Assembly (NCBI RefSeq): GCF_018881505.1
Contig: NZ_JACVQC010000001.1
Coordinates: 851,927 to 915,926 of the forward strand
Direction of reading: 5' to 3'
Length of the DNA: 64,000 nucleotides
Source of the DNA: Polynucleobacter sp. UK-Mo-2m-Kol15
Lineage (GTDB): Bacteria > Pseudomonadota > Gammaproteobacteria > Burkholderiales > Burkholderiaceae
Shown here: in pieces, positions 56,059 through 64,000 of the stretch
Layout: each line of letters begins with the position of its first letter
Numbering within the stretch: position 1 is the first letter of the stretch
Notes under the pieces: generated by a model
The model's input: the letters and a program-made list of their open reading frames with translations, nothing else
What the model was told of the DNA's origin: nothing
Database searches by the model: none
Position numbers and translations under genes: made by a program

Positions 56059-56583
56059 TTATTTCGACGCATTGCTTTTCTGCATGAAACTTAAGACTTC
56101 GCGATCCGCACCAATCATGAGGAGTTGATCGCCATTGCGCACAATCGAGCGATAATCGTTTAATTCGTAGAGAAAATCATTCTCTAATTCCATTCGTTGG
56201 GGCGAGCAAGCCATCTTCGTGCTGGTAATTTGATCGAGCGTAAAGCCTCTGGCATCTTCGGTGATACGTGCAGTAAAGCGATTGCAGCCTGTGGATCCAC
56301 TGAGGCGTTCCCCATTGGCATCAAAGATAATTTGGATGGGGTTGCCATTGTCACCTTGAGGTATTTGTCGGGCTCGTACCTCACCTTTGGCATTGGGTGG
56401 GAGATTCCAACGGACCAACTCCCATTTAGTATTTCGGAATTCGCTACTTGGTGGGCTGGTTTTGGCCGTACAGGGGGGAATAATGTTGGCACAAGCAGTC
56501 AAAAAACCCAAGCCTAGGCACGAAAAAACCAGAAAAAAATGCTTTATAGGGCCTCTGGAGGGTCTAAAAATGGCATTTTTCAT
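56059..56583 (-). CDS. META-domain (HslJ-like) lipoprotein
   Basis: This 174-residue protein has a long N-terminal hydrophobic segment ending in lipobox LTAC (Cys31). A META/HslJ-type domain follows: FRNTKWELVRW near residues 49-59, then LSGSTGCNRFTA and TSTKMACSPQRMELENDFL, all conserved in HslJ. HslJ-like proteins are linked to heat-shock and novobiocin resistance in E. coli, with no known catalytic activity. It is divergent from the rpsP operon. Confidence 0.88.
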   Translation of the reverse strand: MKNAIFRPSRGPIKHFFLVFSCLGLGFLTACANIIPPCTAKTSPPSSEFRNTKWELVRWNLPPNAKGEVRARQIPQGDNGNPIQIIFDANGERLSGSTGCNRFTARITEDARGFTLDQITSTKMACSPQRMELENDFLYELNDYRSIVRNGDQLLMIGADREVLSFMQKSNASK

Positions 56584-56835
56584 GGGAATATTTCTGTAAG
56601 TGATTGTTTTTAATAATTATTTTATGATTTACTGGGCTCTATTCTACTGTTGATGCCAAAAAGGCGCTGAGTTAAATAGGTGGATCAAGTAGGGGTTTTC
56701 GTCTAGAATATGAGGTTTTCCGCTATACCGTGCATTTGTTTATTAAATTGCCCAGTTAGTTGGGGCCCAAGATTTTGTAGTAATTTCATTGGGTTGTAAT
56801 CAACCTGTTTTCATTTTAGATTTTAAGGAATAAGT
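56584..56835. other. Intergenic region before rpsP
   Basis: This 252-base gap between the divergent META-domain gene and rpsP holds no supportable gene. It is AT-rich near the META side. It must hold promoters in both directions and the rpsP leader. TAGAAT near 56703 is a possible -10 element, but the matching -35 is weak, so I do not call a promoter. Confidence 0.5.
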
Positions 56836-57081
56836 ATGGTCGTCATTCGACTGGCACGCGGCGGTTCAAAGAAGCGCCCTTTTTATAGCATCGTGGCTAC
56901 AGACAAGCGCAATCGTCGCGACTCGAATTTTATTGAGCGTATTGGTTACTTCAATCCGCAGGCGGCTGCAAATGAGCAAGCAATGCGTATCGCTCAAGAC
57001 CGTTTGACTTATTGGACTGGTGTTGGTGCGCAGATCTCTCCGACTGTAGTTCGTTTGATCAAAAATAATCCTGCAGTTTAA
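56836..57081 (+). CDS. rpsP: 30S ribosomal protein S16
   Basis: This 81-residue ribosomal protein starts [20 protein letters not shown], diagnostic of S16, and contains [21 protein letters not shown] precedes the ATG. It begins the conserved rpsP-rimM-trmD-rplS operon. The 252-base region before it contains no gene and probably holds the promoter and leader. Confidence 0.97.
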   Translation: MVVIRLARGGSKKRPFYSIVATDKRNRRDSNFIERIGYFNPQAAANEQAMRIAQDRLTYWTGVGAQISPTVVRLIKNNPAV

Positions 57082-57174
57082 AGACTTCAAATCCAAAGAC
57101 TTGTTCTTAGTAATAAGGTCTTTGGAAGCAGAATTTACTTGTAGTGATATTTGGGGAGTTGAGGTGGCTTCAGT

Positions 57175-57738
57175 ATGAATACACCTTCCTTAGATGATTT
57201 GATTGAGCTCGGCGCAGTGCAGGACGCTCAAGGCTTGCAGGGTCAGATTAAGGTTCGTCCTCATTCTTCCGATCCTGTAGCGCTCTTATCCAGCAAAGAA
57301 CTTTGGCTATCTCTCATTCCTCGTCGGAATGCGGTTGTTGCCACGTCCCCTGAGCAAGCTTCACTAAAGCTTTACAAGGTTAAGCAAGCCAAGATGCATA
57401 GTGGCACTGTAGTGATTGCTTTAGATGGTATTACTGATCGTGATCAAGCTGAGGCTTTAAAAGGTGCTCGCATCTTAGTCGCGCGTGATGTATTTCCTGG
57501 CACGGATGAGGATAGTTACTACTGGGTTGATCTGATTGGCTGTAAAGCGGTCAATATTCAGGGCGATAATTTGGGTGAGGTGATTGACGTCAACGATAAC
57601 GGCGCTCACGGAATCATAGTTCTTGGTGATTCAGAAACTAAAACGGTAAAACAGTTAGTGCCTTTCGTAAAAGAGGCGGTGCAAAATGTTGACTTGCCAA
57701 ATAGACTGATTACCCTTGACTGGCAACCTGACTGGTAA
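57175..57738 (+). CDS. rimM: Ribosome maturation factor RimM
   Basis: This 187-residue protein has an N-terminal beta-barrel (DLIELGAVQDAQGLQGQIKV) and a C-terminal PRC-barrel domain (YYWVDLIGCKAVNIQG, IPF-like VPFVKEAVQNVDL). It binds S19 and helps assemble the 30S head. It is the second gene of the rpsP-rimM-trmD-rplS operon, 93 bases after rpsP. Confidence 0.95.
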   Translation: MNTPSLDDLIELGAVQDAQGLQGQIKVRPHSSDPVALLSSKELWLSLIPRRNAVVATSPEQASLKLYKVKQAKMHSGTVVIALDGITDRDQAEALKGARILVARDVFPGTDEDSYYWVDLIGCKAVNIQGDNLGEVIDVNDNGAHGIIVLGDSETKTVKQLVPFVKEAVQNVDLPNRLITLDWQPDW

Positions 57739-57762
57739 TTAGAAAAGTTCCTTATCTTCAAT

Positions 57763-58509
57763 ATGCGCTTTGATGTAGTCACCTTATTTCCTGAAATGTT
57801 CTCTGCATTAATGCAGTGGGGCATTACTGGGCGCGCCTGTGAGCATGGTCTCGCTAGTATCAATCTCTGGAATCCGCGAGATTATTGCTCCGACCCTCGC
57901 AAAACTGTTGATGATCGAGCCTATGGTGGTGGTCCCGGCATGGTCATGATGGCAAAACCATTGGAAGACACCATATCTGCTGTTAAATTAGCCCATCAAA
58001 CTCAAAATGTCGCCTCGGGGCCAATTTGTCTCTTGGCACCTCAAGGGGAGGTCTTTTCTCAGAAGATAGCGACGGATATCCTCAATTACGGTAATTTAAC
58101 CTTGATTTGCGGTCGGTATGAGGCTATTGATCAGCGCTTTATAGATCGAACCGTCGATTTACAGCTTTCCATAGGCGATTTTGTGGTCTCAGGTGGAGAA
58201 TTACCCGCTATGACCATGATGGATGCGGCCATTCGCCTGATTCCAGGAGCCTTAGGCGATGGTGAATCTGCTGTCCAGGACAGCTTTATTAATGGCCTTT
58301 TGGACTATCCACACTACACCCGCCCTGAAATATATGAAAATTTATCTGTCCCAGACGTGCTTTTAGGCGGACATCACGCTAAAATAGCGGATTGGCGTCG
58401 GCAGAAGTCTTTAGAGCTGACGCTAAGGCTCAGGCCTGATTTAATTAAATCAGCAAGAGCCAATGGGTTGCTAAGTAAAGAAGATGAGCAATTTCTTCGA
58501 ACGCTATAA
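57763..58509 (+). CDS. trmD: tRNA (guanine-37-N1)-methyltransferase
   Basis: This 248-residue SPOUT methyltransferase makes m1G37 in tRNAs. The start MRFDVVTLFPEMFSA is typical. DRAYGGGPGMVMM, LICGRYEAIDQRFID and the knot segment SIGDFVVSGGELPAM are all present. It follows rimM by 24 bases and precedes rplS, the standard order. Confidence 0.97.
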   Translation: MRFDVVTLFPEMFSALMQWGITGRACEHGLASINLWNPRDYCSDPRKTVDDRAYGGGPGMVMMAKPLEDTISAVKLAHQTQNVASGPICLLAPQGEVFSQKIATDILNYGNLTLICGRYEAIDQRFIDRTVDLQLSIGDFVVSGGELPAMTMMDAAIRLIPGALGDGESAVQDSFINGLLDYPHYTRPEIYENLSVPDVLLGGHHAKIADWRRQKSLELTLRLRPDLIKSARANGLLSKEDEQFLRTL

Positions 58510-58635
58510 GTGATTATGGTTTTGAACGAAGTGTTTGTGTTTTGATTTAGTGAAATAGTTTTAACTACATCCTCTGTCTGGTCCGTTGATGAAAGTCTCG
58601 GGATTAAACGCTGACAAGATGTTTAAGGATTAATA

Positions 58636-59034
58636 ATGAATTTGATCGAAAAAATTGAGCAAGAAGAAATTGCTCGCTTAAGCGCCAACAAAGTACTCCC
58701 TGCTTTCGCTCCAGGCGACACAGTGGTTGTTGGTGTAAACGTAGTTGAGGGTACACGTAAGCGTACCCAGGCCTTTGAAGGCGTTGTGATTGCTAAGCGC
58801 AATCGCGGACTGAATTCCAGCTTTATCGTTCGCAAGATTTCATCTGGCGAAGGTGTAGAGCGTACATTCCAAACTTACTCACCATTGATCGCTAGCATTG
58901 AAGTGAAGCGTCGCGGTGATGTTCGTCGTGCGAAGTTGTACTACTTGCGCGATCGTTCAGGTAAATCTGCACGTATTAAAGAAAAACTGCCTGCTCGTAA
59001 AGTTAAAGCAGTTGCTGAGACTGTAGCGGAATAA
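58636..59034 (+). CDS. rplS: 50S ribosomal protein L19
   Basis: This 132-residue protein has [37 protein letters not shown] and [12 protein letters not shown], diagnostic of L19, which sits at the subunit interface. The lysine-rich C-terminus is a little longer than in E. coli. AAGGA precedes the ATG. It ends the rpsP operon before a strong terminator. Confidence 0.97.
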   Translation: MNLIEKIEQEEIARLSANKVLPAFAPGDTVVVGVNVVEGTRKRTQAFEGVVIAKRNRGLNSSFIVRKISSGEGVERTFQTYSPLIASIEVKRRGDVRRAKLYYLRDRSGKSARIKEKLPARKVKAVAETVAE

Positions 59035-59050
59035 GGCGTGCTTTAATCCA

Positions 59051-59081
59051 AAAAAGAGGCGGCCTTGGCTGCCTTTTTTAT
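59051..59081 (+). terminator. Rho-independent terminator after rplS
   Basis: GGCGGC (58-63 of this stretch) pairs with GGCTGCC-side bases over a four-base loop, flanked by a run of A and a run of T. It lies 17 bases after the rplS stop and 18 bases before the Nudix gene. Confidence 0.85.
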
Positions 59082-59098
59082 TGCCCTAAAATAAGCCT

Positions 59099-59836
59099 AT
59101 GACACAGAAATTAAGCCCTCAAGATCAGAAATTGAATATTGCTGCGCCAGTGGGTTTTGATGCGCAAGCAGTACCGATTGAAGAGGTGTGTGACGCACAG
59201 CCAAAAGTAGCTGACTATGCTTTGGATCCACTGAGCTTGCGACATCGGTTTCAGAATCCCCAGGTTTGGCATCCTGAGATAACGGATGAGAGTAGACATG
59301 TTATTGCTAGTGACATTATTTCAAAGCGCCAGGCCGCTGGAAAAGTGACTCGGGCTGCAGTATTAATTCCTTTGTTATTGAAGAGCGATGGCCTCACTGT
59401 GTTATTAACCCAAAGAACCGATCATTTGCATGATCATGCTGGCCAAATTAGTTTTCCTGGTGGGCGTATGGATCCTGGAGATTCAAGCCCAAATGACACC
59501 GCCTTGCGAGAAAGCGAGGAGGAGATTGGCTTGGATCGTGAGGGTGTCGAAATTATTGGCCATTTGCCTCAGTATTTGACAGTTTCTGGCTATAGCGTAA
59601 CGCCAGTTGTGGGATTGGTAAAACCTCAGGCAGAATATGTCTTAGATTCATTTGAAGTGGCAGATGTTTTTGAAGTGCCTTTACATTTTTTAATGAACCC
59701 TGCAAATCATCAAGTGCGGGCCTGGGAGAGTGATCTGGGTAGTCGTCGTTTTTATTCAATGCCCTATGAGAATCGTTTTATCTGGGGTGCTACTGCGGGT
59801 ATGTTGCGTAACCTTTATCATCTATTAAAAGTATGA
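59099..59836 (+). CDS. CoA pyrophosphatase-type Nudix hydrolase
   Basis: This 245-residue Nudix protein resembles the NudL/CoAse group, which cleaves coenzyme A to 3',5'-ADP and 4'-phosphopantetheine. The helper motif LLLKSDGLTVLLTQRT, then SFPGGRMDPGD and TALRESEEEIGL, make a Nudix box with Asp in place of the first Glu, a form also seen in this group. A 60-residue N-terminal extension is not recognised. The final codons overlap the next gene by four bases, which indicates coupled translation. Confidence 0.88.
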   Translation: MTQKLSPQDQKLNIAAPVGFDAQAVPIEEVCDAQPKVADYALDPLSLRHRFQNPQVWHPEITDESRHVIASDIISKRQAAGKVTRAAVLIPLLLKSDGLTVLLTQRTDHLHDHAGQISFPGGRMDPGDSSPNDTALRESEEEIGLDREGVEIIGHLPQYLTVSGYSVTPVVGLVKPQAEYVLDSFEVADVFEVPLHFLMNPANHQVRAWESDLGSRRFYSMPYENRFIWGATAGMLRNLYHLLKV

Positions 59837-60792
59837 CTTTCTTTTCCATTCTCTTCGCCCTTATTGCTGAGCAATATCGCCCAGTAACTTCAAACCATTG
59901 GATTGCTCGTATGAGCGCTCGTTGGTTGGATTGGGTTGCTGGTGAATTCGGTGGCAAGACCGAAGGAGGTGCGAGTCCTGTTGGTGCTCGTATGGCCTGC
60001 CTAGTAGCTTTTATTCTGCCAACATTTTTGGTCTTTGTAATTTACGTCGCCTGCATGTTGACCTTCCCGATTTTGGGATTTTTATGGAATGTATTGATTG
60101 CCTATCTATTTTTTGGCTTTCGGCAATTTAGCCACTCCTTCACGCTAGTTCACGAGGCGATTACGAATCATGATTTACCAGGGGCTCGCTTAGCACTGGC
60201 TGAATGGTATGGCCCTGAATTAGATACCTCTAATTTGACCGAGACTGAGGTAATTGCACTTGCACTTGAGCGCGCGATCATTGGCTCACATCATCATGTA
60301 TTTGGGGTATTGTTCTGGTTCTTAATGCCAATGGGCCCTGCAGGCGTGGTCTTGTACCGCCTTGCAGATACAGCCGCTCAGCGTTGGTCAGAAAAGGGTG
60401 ATTTCAATTTAAGTGAAGCAGCTCGTCATTTCTTCTCTGTATTGGATTGGGTGCCTGCACGCATTACGGCAATGGGCTTTGCAATTGTTGGTAACTTTGA
60501 AGGCGCAGTATATTCATGGCGTCACTTGACTAGTAAATGGTCCGACTCTTTGTCTGCAGTAATCCTGGCTTCAGGCAGTGGCGCCTTAGGTGTTCGTTTG
60601 GGTGAGCCCATGAGCGAACCTGACAGTGATGAAGCTTTGCGTATGGCTGAAGCAGGTGAGCCTGTTTTTTATGAAGTAGGTCTAGAACCAAATGAGCGTA
60701 CGATGCGCTCTGCCGTTGGTTTAGTTTGGCGCTTGGTCATCGCTTGGATGGCTTTATTGCTAATGCTGACCATCGCTCTTTGGCTTGGCTAA
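59833..60792 (+). CDS. CobD/CbiB (AmpE-like) family membrane protein
   Basis: This 319-residue protein has about four to five membrane segments and the pattern of CobD/CbiB-like proteins of Burkholderiales (start FFSILFALIAEQYRPV; middle VLFWFLMPMGPAGVVLYRLAD). The family includes cobinamide-phosphate synthase and AmpE of signalling in beta-lactamase induction. No cobalamin genes are nearby, so cobalamin synthesis is unlikely. It starts four bases inside the Nudix gene. Its 3' end overlaps the 3' end of rsgA by 56 bases. Confidence 0.85.
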   Translation: MTFFSILFALIAEQYRPVTSNHWIARMSARWLDWVAGEFGGKTEGGASPVGARMACLVAFILPTFLVFVIYVACMLTFPILGFLWNVLIAYLFFGFRQFSHSFTLVHEAITNHDLPGARLALAEWYGPELDTSNLTETEVIALALERAIIGSHHHVFGVLFWFLMPMGPAGVVLYRLADTAAQRWSEKGDFNLSEAARHFFSVLDWVPARITAMGFAIVGNFEGAVYSWRHLTSKWSDSLSAVILASGSGALGVRLGEPMSEPDSDEALRMAEAGEPVFYEVGLEPNERTMRSAVGLVWRLVIAWMALLLMLTIALWLG

Positions 60793-61750
60793 TTCCCTGA
60801 ATTTGCGTATCTGCTGTTTTTGAGTCGGAACGCAATTGCCTAAATAGCGCCAATCTTTCTGACGCTATTTCATTTCTTTCTACGGCTTCTCGGATTGCGC
60901 AATCAGGCTCTGTTTGGTGAGCACAGTTATGAAAACGACACTTGCCCAACAGGTCATGAAACTCTCTAAAAGCATGCTCTAGCTCACTTACTGACATGTG
61001 GGCCAAACCAAACTCTTGAAAGCCCGGAGAGTCAATTAGGGCGCCTAATTTGCCGCCGGCATCGCGTCCCCAAGCCTCAGGTAGCTCAAAGTAGCGGCAC
61101 GCGGTAGTGGTGTGTTTTCCGGTGTCTAAGCGCACCGAATACTCTTGAGTGATAGCTGCTGCATTGGGGACCCAAGCATTGAGAAGGCTAGACTTGCCCA
61201 TGCCGGACTGACCTACAAATACTGACACCTTGCCACAAATAGCAGGGCGTAATGATTCAATAGATGCTTCGTCAAATTTAGCTGAAACCTCGGTAACGGG
61301 GTAGCCCATACGTGCATAGGGGGCAATAATTTTGCGGGCGTGCTCTAAGTTATCTTTCAAGTCACACTTATTTAGGAGAATGTGCAAACCAATTTGATTG
61401 GTCTCCGCGGCAACAACAGCTCTTCCTAAAAGATCGGGCGAGAATGCAGGTTGCGTAGCCAGCACTACTAATATTTGATCCACATTTGAGGCGATCAATT
61501 TACTTTTAAAGGCGTCGGATCGGTAAAGTAAATTGACTCGTGGCTCGATATGAATGATGCGAGCCTGATCTGCTGAGGTCATCTCTATCAACATCCGATC
61601 TCCCACGGCACCAATATGCTGTTTTGCTGGAGTGCTTACTTGGATTAGTTCGCCAATAGGGGATTCATTTCCACATCCATCTTTTACTAAGCGCTGCGCT
61701 AAATAATGCCTTCCATAGGAGGCAGTAAGTAGCGCATGAAATTGTTCCAT
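60737..61750 (-). CDS. rsgA: Small ribosomal subunit biogenesis GTPase RsgA
   Basis: This 337-residue circularly permuted GTPase has an N-terminal OB domain, then G4 NKCD (127-130), G1 GQSGMGKS (180-187) and G3 DSPG (240-243). A zinc site CRFHNCAHQTEPDC (Cys271, Cys276, His278, Cys284) follows. It helps mature the 30S subunit. A C-terminal tail of about 30 residues lies across the convergent overlap with the CobD/CbiB-like gene, so part of its end may be poorly constrained. Confidence 0.95.
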   Translation of the reverse strand: MEQFHALLTASYGRHYLAQRLVKDGCGNESPIGELIQVSTPAKQHIGAVGDRMLIEMTSADQARIIHIEPRVNLLYRSDAFKSKLIASNVDQILVVLATQPAFSPDLLGRAVVAAETNQIGLHILLNKCDLKDNLEHARKIIAPYARMGYPVTEVSAKFDEASIESLRPAICGKVSVFVGQSGMGKSSLLNAWVPNAAAITQEYSVRLDTGKHTTTACRYFELPEAWGRDAGGKLGALIDSPGFQEFGLAHMSVSELEHAFREFHDLLGKCRFHNCAHQTEPDCAIREAVERNEIASERLALFRQLRSDSKTADTQIQGISQAKERWSALAIKPSKR

Positions 61751-61772
61751 TAATTAAACAATTCCAGATTAC

Positions 61773-63023
61773 TTAGTTAAATCGCTTGAGGTTGGCAATG
61801 CGAAGTGGAGCAGGTGGATGCGAGCTATAAAAAGCGGTATAGATTGGATCTGGTGTTAGGGTCGATGCATTGTCTTGATAGAGCTTCACTAAGGCAGAAA
61901 TTAAATCACTTGCAGAAGATTTATCCGCAGCAAAACCATCTGCTTCATATTCATGTTTACGTGATGCCAAGCTGGACAGCGGTGTTAGGAAGAAGCTAAA
62001 TACTGGTGCAACGAGCATGAAGAGTGCTAATGCTAAGCCGCCGTTATAGCCATTCGGGTTGGGCATCACACCAAGATCGGAGTAGAACCAGGGCTGGGTG
62101 CTGATCCAGCCTAGTAGTGCAAACGTAACAAAGCTCATCGCAAAGGAAACTAGTAAACGCTTGCGGATATGATTGCACTTGTAGTGCCCGAGTTCATGAG
62201 CAAGGACAGCTTCCACCTCACCAGGATTCAACTTCTCAATCAAGGTATCAAAAAACACAATACGTTTCGCCTTGCCCATGCCAGCAAAAAATGCATTACC
62301 GTGTGCACTACGTTTACTGCCATCCATCACAAATAGACCTTGGCTTGCAAAATCACAACGTTTTAGTAAGGCCTCAATTTGTGTTTTGAGTGGACCCTCT
62401 TCTAGAGCTTGGAACTTATTAAAAATCGGCGCGATAAAGGTCGGAAATATCCACTGCATTAATAAGCTGAAGACGGTAAGCACGCCCCAAGCCCATAGCC
62501 ACCAAAAGTCACCTGCTTGAGCCATTAGACTGAGGATGACCCATAGTAGGGGGACGCCAATTGCACCACCAATACCTAAGCCTTTGAACATATCGCTAAA
62601 AAAGAGTTTGGCATTCATACGATTAAAACCAAAGCGCTCTTCTAGGTAAAACTGCTTGTACCAAGAGAAGGGCAGGTCAAGAATTCCAGAAATCAAGACA
62701 ATGGAAATGAGTAGGGCCATTTGCTGTGCAATACCTTCACCTAAAAGCTGCAAGAGCGAGAGGTTCAAAATCTGTAGGCCGCCCAAGAGCGTGAAGCCAA
62801 TCAAAATCAGTGCGCTGACACCATTCTCTAAAATACCAAGACGTAGTTTTGCAATCGTGTAGTCAGCAGCCTTTTGATGTTCGGCTAAAGAGATCTGATT
62901 GGCAAACTCGGCCGGCACTGTATCGCGGTTGATGGCAACGTGACGAATTTGGCGTTGGGATAACCAGTGGCGTAGACCAAAGCTGGCGATGAAGGCGATT
63001 AGAAAAACAATTGTGAATGTCAT
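61773..63023 (-). CDS. M48-family membrane metalloprotease (Ste24/CAAX-type)
   Basis: This 416-residue protein has several membrane helices. The zinc motif HELGH is at residues 276-280, and the second Glu ligand is in [10 protein letters not shown]. The start ([20 protein letters not shown]) and the INRDTVP-containing N-terminal part fit Ste24-like peptidases, which occur across betaproteobacteria. It probably cleaves damaged or specific membrane proteins. It is 23 bases upstream of rsgA on the same strand and divergent from orn with only a few bases between. Confidence 0.92.
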   Translation of the reverse strand: MTFTIVFLIAFIASFGLRHWLSQRQIRHVAINRDTVPAEFANQISLAEHQKAADYTIAKLRLGILENGVSALILIGFTLLGGLQILNLSLLQLLGEGIAQQMALLISIVLISGILDLPFSWYKQFYLEERFGFNRMNAKLFFSDMFKGLGIGGAIGVPLLWVILSLMAQAGDFWWLWAWGVLTVFSLLMQWIFPTFIAPIFNKFQALEEGPLKTQIEALLKRCDFASQGLFVMDGSKRSAHGNAFFAGMGKAKRIVFFDTLIEKLNPGEVEAVLAHELGHYKCNHIRKRLLVSFAMSFVTFALLGWISTQPWFYSDLGVMPNPNGYNGGLALALFMLVAPVFSFFLTPLSSLASRKHEYEADGFAADKSSASDLISALVKLYQDNASTLTPDPIYTAFYSSHPPAPLRIANLKRFN

Positions 63024-63077
63024 GAGATGATTATAGATATGAGTGAAAAAATAAGTACCCCAACATCAAAGGCAGCT

Positions 63078-63626
63078 ATGGCCAGTGAACACCTGATATG
63101 GGTGGATATGGAAATGTCAGGCCTAGACCCTGAAAAAGAGCGTATTTTGGAAATAGCTGTCATCGTGACTGATGCGCATCTCAATACCATCGCTATCGCC
63201 CCTGTTTGGGTGGTTCACCAGGATGACGCTGTATTGGATGCGATGGATGCTTGGAATAAGGGTACCCATGGCCGTTCTGGTCTGATTGATAAGGTTAAGG
63301 CCTCAACAACTGATGAGGCTACTGCTGAAGCTGAATGTATTGCTTTTCTAAAGAAATATATCAAGCCTGGAATTGCGCCTATGTGTGGCAATACCATAGG
63401 TCAGGATCGTCGCTTTATGGCGAAGTACATGCCAAAACTAGAGGCATTCTTTCATTATCGAAATATCGATGTTTCCACCCTGAAGGAGCTCTGCAAGCGC
63501 TGGCATCCTGAGTTAGTAAAGGGTTTTACCAAAAAACAAGCTCACACCGCTTTGGCGGACATTGAAGAATCTATTGAAGAGCTCAAGTACTACCGAGAAA
63601 AGTTTATTGTGCCCTTGCCGGAATAA
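63078..63626 (+). CDS. orn: Oligoribonuclease
   Basis: This 182-residue DEDDh exoribonuclease degrades dinucleotides and short RNAs to mononucleotides, including pGpG from cyclic-di-GMP breakdown. Motifs are [19 protein letters not shown] (exo I), [11 protein letters not shown] (exo II) and [14 protein letters not shown] (exo III). The ATG at 63078 is chosen because AAAGG lies five bases upstream and the length fits the family. In-frame ATG codons at 63027 and 63039 lack a Shine-Dalgarno site, but would place the start within 4-16 bases of the divergent M48 start. A terminator follows. Confidence 0.93.
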   Translation: MASEHLIWVDMEMSGLDPEKERILEIAVIVTDAHLNTIAIAPVWVVHQDDAVLDAMDAWNKGTHGRSGLIDKVKASTTDEATAEAECIAFLKKYIKPGIAPMCGNTIGQDRRFMAKYMPKLEAFFHYRNIDVSTLKELCKRWHPELVKGFTKKQAHTALADIEESIEELKYYREKFIVPLPE

Positions 63627-63646
63627 ATTCTGGAATCCATGACAAG

Positions 63647-63675
63647 AAAAAGGGTCTAAAACTAGACCCTTTTTT
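63647..63675. terminator. Bidirectional terminator between orn and mog
   Basis: AAAAAGGGTCTA and TAGACCCTTTTT form a 12-base-pair stem with a four-base loop. A tracts and T tracts flank it, so it can serve orn on the plus strand and the mog-like gene on the minus strand. Confidence 0.9.
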
Positions 63676-63698
63676 ACTCTTTAAAACTATTGCCCACC

Positions 63699-64000
63699 TT
63701 ATTTCTTGATAGCGCTCTTGGGTCTGAAGGCTTTGACAATGGTTTCATTCGTCTCGATATAAGGCCCGCCGATAAGTTCAATACAGTAAGGAACGGCAGC
63801 GAAGATGCCCGGAACAATGGATTTTCCCTCAGCATCCTTCAAACCCTCAAGAGTTTCTTTGATGGATTTGGGTTGCCCAGGTAGGTTGATAATAAGGGCA
63901 GTGTGCCCCTCGATTTCTCGTAAAACTGCAGTCTGGCGTGACAAAATCGCTGTAGGTACAAAGCGCAGGCTAATTTGCCGCATTTGCTCGCCAAATCCGG
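63699..64000 (-). CDS. mog: Molybdopterin adenylyltransferase (5' end outside window)
   Basis: The frame is open to the window edge; codons before the ATG at 63983 read GFGEQ, continuing the family motif. The visible 99 residues show GFGEQMRQISLRFVPTAIL and SRQTAVLRE, then ALIINLPGQPKSIKETLEG, which match the C-terminal half of Mog/MoaB-type proteins that adenylylate molybdopterin before molybdenum insertion. The N-terminal half, with the TxGGTG region, is beyond the window. Confidence 0.93.
   Translation of the reverse strand, partial: GFGEQMRQISLRFVPTAILSRQTAVLREIEGHTALIINLPGQPKSIKETLEGLKDAEGKSIVPGIFAAVPYCIELIGGPYIETNETIVKAFRPKSAIKK

Noticed and set aside
1..64000. CRISPR arrays, tRNA genes, rRNA genes, insertion sequences and integrases
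   Set aside because: I read for regular repeats, cloverleaf ends and transposase or recombinase motifs and found none apart from the tRNA-like end of tmRNA.

Overview
The window looks like a betaproteobacterium of the Burkholderiaceae, most likely Polynucleobacter or a close freshwater relative. Evidence for this: moderate GC; a tmRNA on the minus strand that encodes the tag ANDERFALAA; the Burkholderiales-type order gyrA-serC-pheA-hisC-tyrA-aroA-cmk-rpsA-ihfB-lapB; and many Bug/TctC periplasmic receptors. No database search was possible, so genus level is an inference.

Bases 1 to about 31,300 are an accessory, mostly catabolic region. It opens with the end of a TctA permease. A minus-strand block follows (split ChrA pair, D-2-hydroxyacid dehydrogenase, MmgE/PrpD protein, Bug receptor), then more Bug receptors, an enol-lactonase-like hydrolase, a signal-less ModA-like binding protein and the tRNA hydroxylase TrhO. 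From 10.1 kb come a carboxymuconolactone-decarboxylase-like protein and a methyltransferase. A Fur-controlled iron cassette (TonB, a small HemP, a FecA-like receptor) follows, then a truncated VOC/glyoxalase remnant. From 15.2 to 28.9 kb every intact gene is on the plus strand and concerns uptake and breakdown of organic acids: sugar-acid dehydratase, FAH-family hydrolase, alpha/beta hydrolase, Bug receptors, CoA transferase, atypical crotonase, two enolase-superfamily enzymes and a complete Bug-TctB-TctA transporter. An unusually long amidase of apparently foreign composition closes the region, facing ssrA.

From ssrA (31.4 kb) to the end the content is core genome. It includes gph, ubiG and ompA on the minus strand and gyrA divergent from them; the aromatic amino-acid run serC, pheA, hisC, tyrA, aroA; then cmk, rpsA, ihfB and lapB. 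Envelope-sugar genes ugd, hldA and hldD follow, then comEA, cysM, mltB, a deacetylase-family gene, etfBA, the rpsP-rimM-trmD-rplS operon, a Nudix hydrolase, a CobD/CbiB-like protein, rsgA, an M48 protease, orn and the end of mog.

The likely theme of the first half is acquisition of carboxylic or sugar acids through tripartite tricarboxylate transporters and dehydration, CoA activation or hydrolysis of the products. The sharp change of content at the 3' end of ssrA, a classic integration site, suggests that the catabolic region may be a genomic island or a variable flexible region. The least explained items are the crotonase lacking both catalytic glutamates, the two enolase paralogues with Gln at a metal-ligand position, the signal-less binding protein coupled to a Bug receptor, and the 776-residue amidase.
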